Part shown: positions 63,134-64,000 of the stretch, in pieces
Layout: every line of letters begins with the position of its first letter
Position numbering within the stretch: the first letter of the stretch is position 1
Origin: Paraburkholderia solisilvae
Lineage (GTDB): Bacteria; Pseudomonadota; Gammaproteobacteria; Burkholderiales; Burkholderiaceae
Length of the DNA stretch: 64,000 bases
Direction: 5' to 3'
NCBI RefSeq assembly: GCF_902859875.1
Contig: NZ_CADIKF010000012.1
Coordinates: 62,001 to 126,000 of the forward strand
The notes under the pieces: generated by a model
What the model saw: the letters and a program-made list of their open reading frames with translations, nothing else
Told to the model about the DNA's origin: nothing
Database searches by the model: none
Position numbers and translations under genes: made by a program

Positions 63134-64000
63134 TTAGAGCGTCGTACGCAGATCGCGCACGCTCCGTCCAAGCTTGCGACGAAGTAGCCCTCGCAGAGTC
63201 ACGCCGTCGGCGTAGCCCACTTGCTCGGCCACCCGATCGACGCTTTCGTGACTCGTCTGGAGCAGATGCACCGCGTGCTCGACGCGTAAGTCCTGGAAAA
63301 ACCCGAGAGGCGTCTTGCCGAGCGTGCTCTGCAGGCGCCGCGCCAGGGTGCGCTCGCTCGTTCCGACCGCAACCGCAGCATCGGCGAGATTAAAGCCCTT
63401 CGAAAGATTGCGACGCGCCCATCCCTCGAAGCGCTCGACCAAAGGGTCGGCGTGCGCCAGGTGATCGGGGATGGCGTAAGCGGCCTGCGATGCGCGCGAA
63501 TCGACCAGCAGGTAGCGAGCCGTGAGCGCTGCAAGTGCGGGGCTTCGACGCCTCACGAGCCCAAGCGCCAGGTCGACGTGTGCCAGGGCTGCTCCGGCTG
63601 TGACGAACGGCGCTGAGACGATGAGCATGCGTGAGTCATCAAGCGACACCTGCGGATAGCGACGGCGAAACAGCGGCGCGAGCCACCACGATGTTGTCGC
63701 CGTGTGTCCGTTCAGAAGTCCCGTCTCTGCGAGCAGTAAGGTCGCCGTGCAGGCGGCGCCGATCCACACCTCGTCGTTGGCCTTGGCGATCATCGCTGCC
63801 TTGATGTCGCGTAGCTCTGGCTGCTCGAGTGCGGCCTCAATGGCATCAGGCGTCACCGGTCCAAGGGCAGGCGTGACGATCGCGTCCGGCCGGGACTGCC
63901 GGTCGATGGACTGCACTGGAACGATGAGTCCATTGGCGGTTCGAACGCGTCGTCGGACGCCAACCACCGTGACGTTCAGAGGCGCAGGCGAAGGGTCCAG
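63134..64000 (-). CDS. GlxA-family transcriptional regulator (5' end outside window)
   Basis: At least 288 residues; the frame stays open to the window edge, where the N-terminal DJ-1/PfpI strands are lost. The DJ-1-like domain shows the nucleophile-elbow Cys in WIGAACTATLLLAETGLLNG and the following TTSWWLAPLFRRR. The C-terminal AraC-type double HTH reads LADAAVAVGTSERTLARRLQ and VDRVAEQVGYADGVTLRGLL. A GTG at 63967 is unlikely to be the true start, as the reading frame continues upstream of it. Target genes lie outside the window or are unknown. Confidence 0.87.
   Translation of the reverse strand: MDPSPAPLNVTVVGVRRRVRTANGLIVPVQSIDRQSRPDAIVTPALGPVTPDAIEAALEQPELRDIKAAMIAKANDEVWIGAACTATLLLAETGLLNGHTATTSWWLAPLFRRRYPQVSLDDSRMLIVSAPFVTAGAALAHVDLALGLVRRRSPALAALTARYLLVDSRASQAAYAIPDHLAHADPLVERFEGWARRNLSKGFNLADAAVAVGTSERTLARRLQSTLGKTPLGFFQDLRVEHAVHLLQTSHESVDRVAEQVGYADGVTLRGLLRRKLGRSVRDLRTTL

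Noticed and set aside
1..64000. Search for tRNA, rRNA, CRISPR, IS or phage genes
   Set aside because: No transposase, integrase, direct-repeat array or tRNA-like cloverleaf was recognised; absence was judged by eye only.

Overview
The window is GC-rich chromosomal DNA, probably from a Burkholderiaceae soil or plant-associated bacterium (Paraburkholderia, Caballeronia or Burkholderia type). This rests on base composition, the many AraC-, GlxA- and LacI-type regulators beside catabolic operons, a NodT-type efflux outer-membrane protein, and small proteins of a kind I associate with that family. I saw no rRNA, tRNA, phage, insertion sequence or CRISPR. Both ends cut a gene: an SDR oxidoreductase at the left, a GlxA-type regulator at the right.

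Layout. 1-3.3 kb: SDR gene divergent from an AraC regulator, then small genes including a DUF1488 pair and a 46-residue basic protein. 3.7-12.3 kb: one giant gene for cyclic beta-1,2-glucan synthase (2867 aa). 12.6-18.3 kb: a CUT2-type sugar ABC transporter (binding protein, double ATPase, two permeases) and a convergent AraC regulator. 18.7-19.0 kb: a long hairpin just ahead of an RMF-like gene. 19.1-31.5 kb: a nitrile/amide island with alpha/beta hydrolase, AraC regulator, acyl-CoA synthetase, GlxA-type regulator, NhlF-type metal permease, nitrile hydratase activator, alpha and beta subunits (cobalt type), COG0523 GTPase, DUF1097 protein, cysteine hydrolase and amidase. The genes spell out nitrile to amide to acid to acyl-CoA, with metal supply for the first enzyme. 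32.4-36 kb: metallo-hydrolase, aldo/keto reductase, and gene-poor DNA. 36.4-42.3 kb: an overlapping RND permease/adaptor/outer-membrane-factor operon. 42.6-48 kb: beta-propeller protein, DUF2726 protein, glycosyltransferase and small proteins.

48.0-56.5 kb is one compact minus-strand operon: LacI regulator, binding protein, two permeases, a 64-residue membrane protein, two ATPases, DhaL and DhaK. It probably imports a small polyol or ketose and phosphorylates it as a dihydroxyacetone-like ketose. 56.7-60 kb has small exported proteins and a periplasmic ClpP-like protease fused to an LprI-type domain. 60.1-61.7 kb is a DUF4410 lipoprotein divergent from a TetR regulator across a 12-bp-arm palindrome. 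61.8-62.8 kb encodes a single-HKD phospholipase-D-like protein with a C-terminal half that resembles an EVE/PUA-type reader.

The observations most worth following are the HKD-reader fusion, the protease-LprI fusion, the hairpin ahead of the RMF-like gene, and the completeness of the nitrile island. Functions are read from motifs by eye. No homology search was run.
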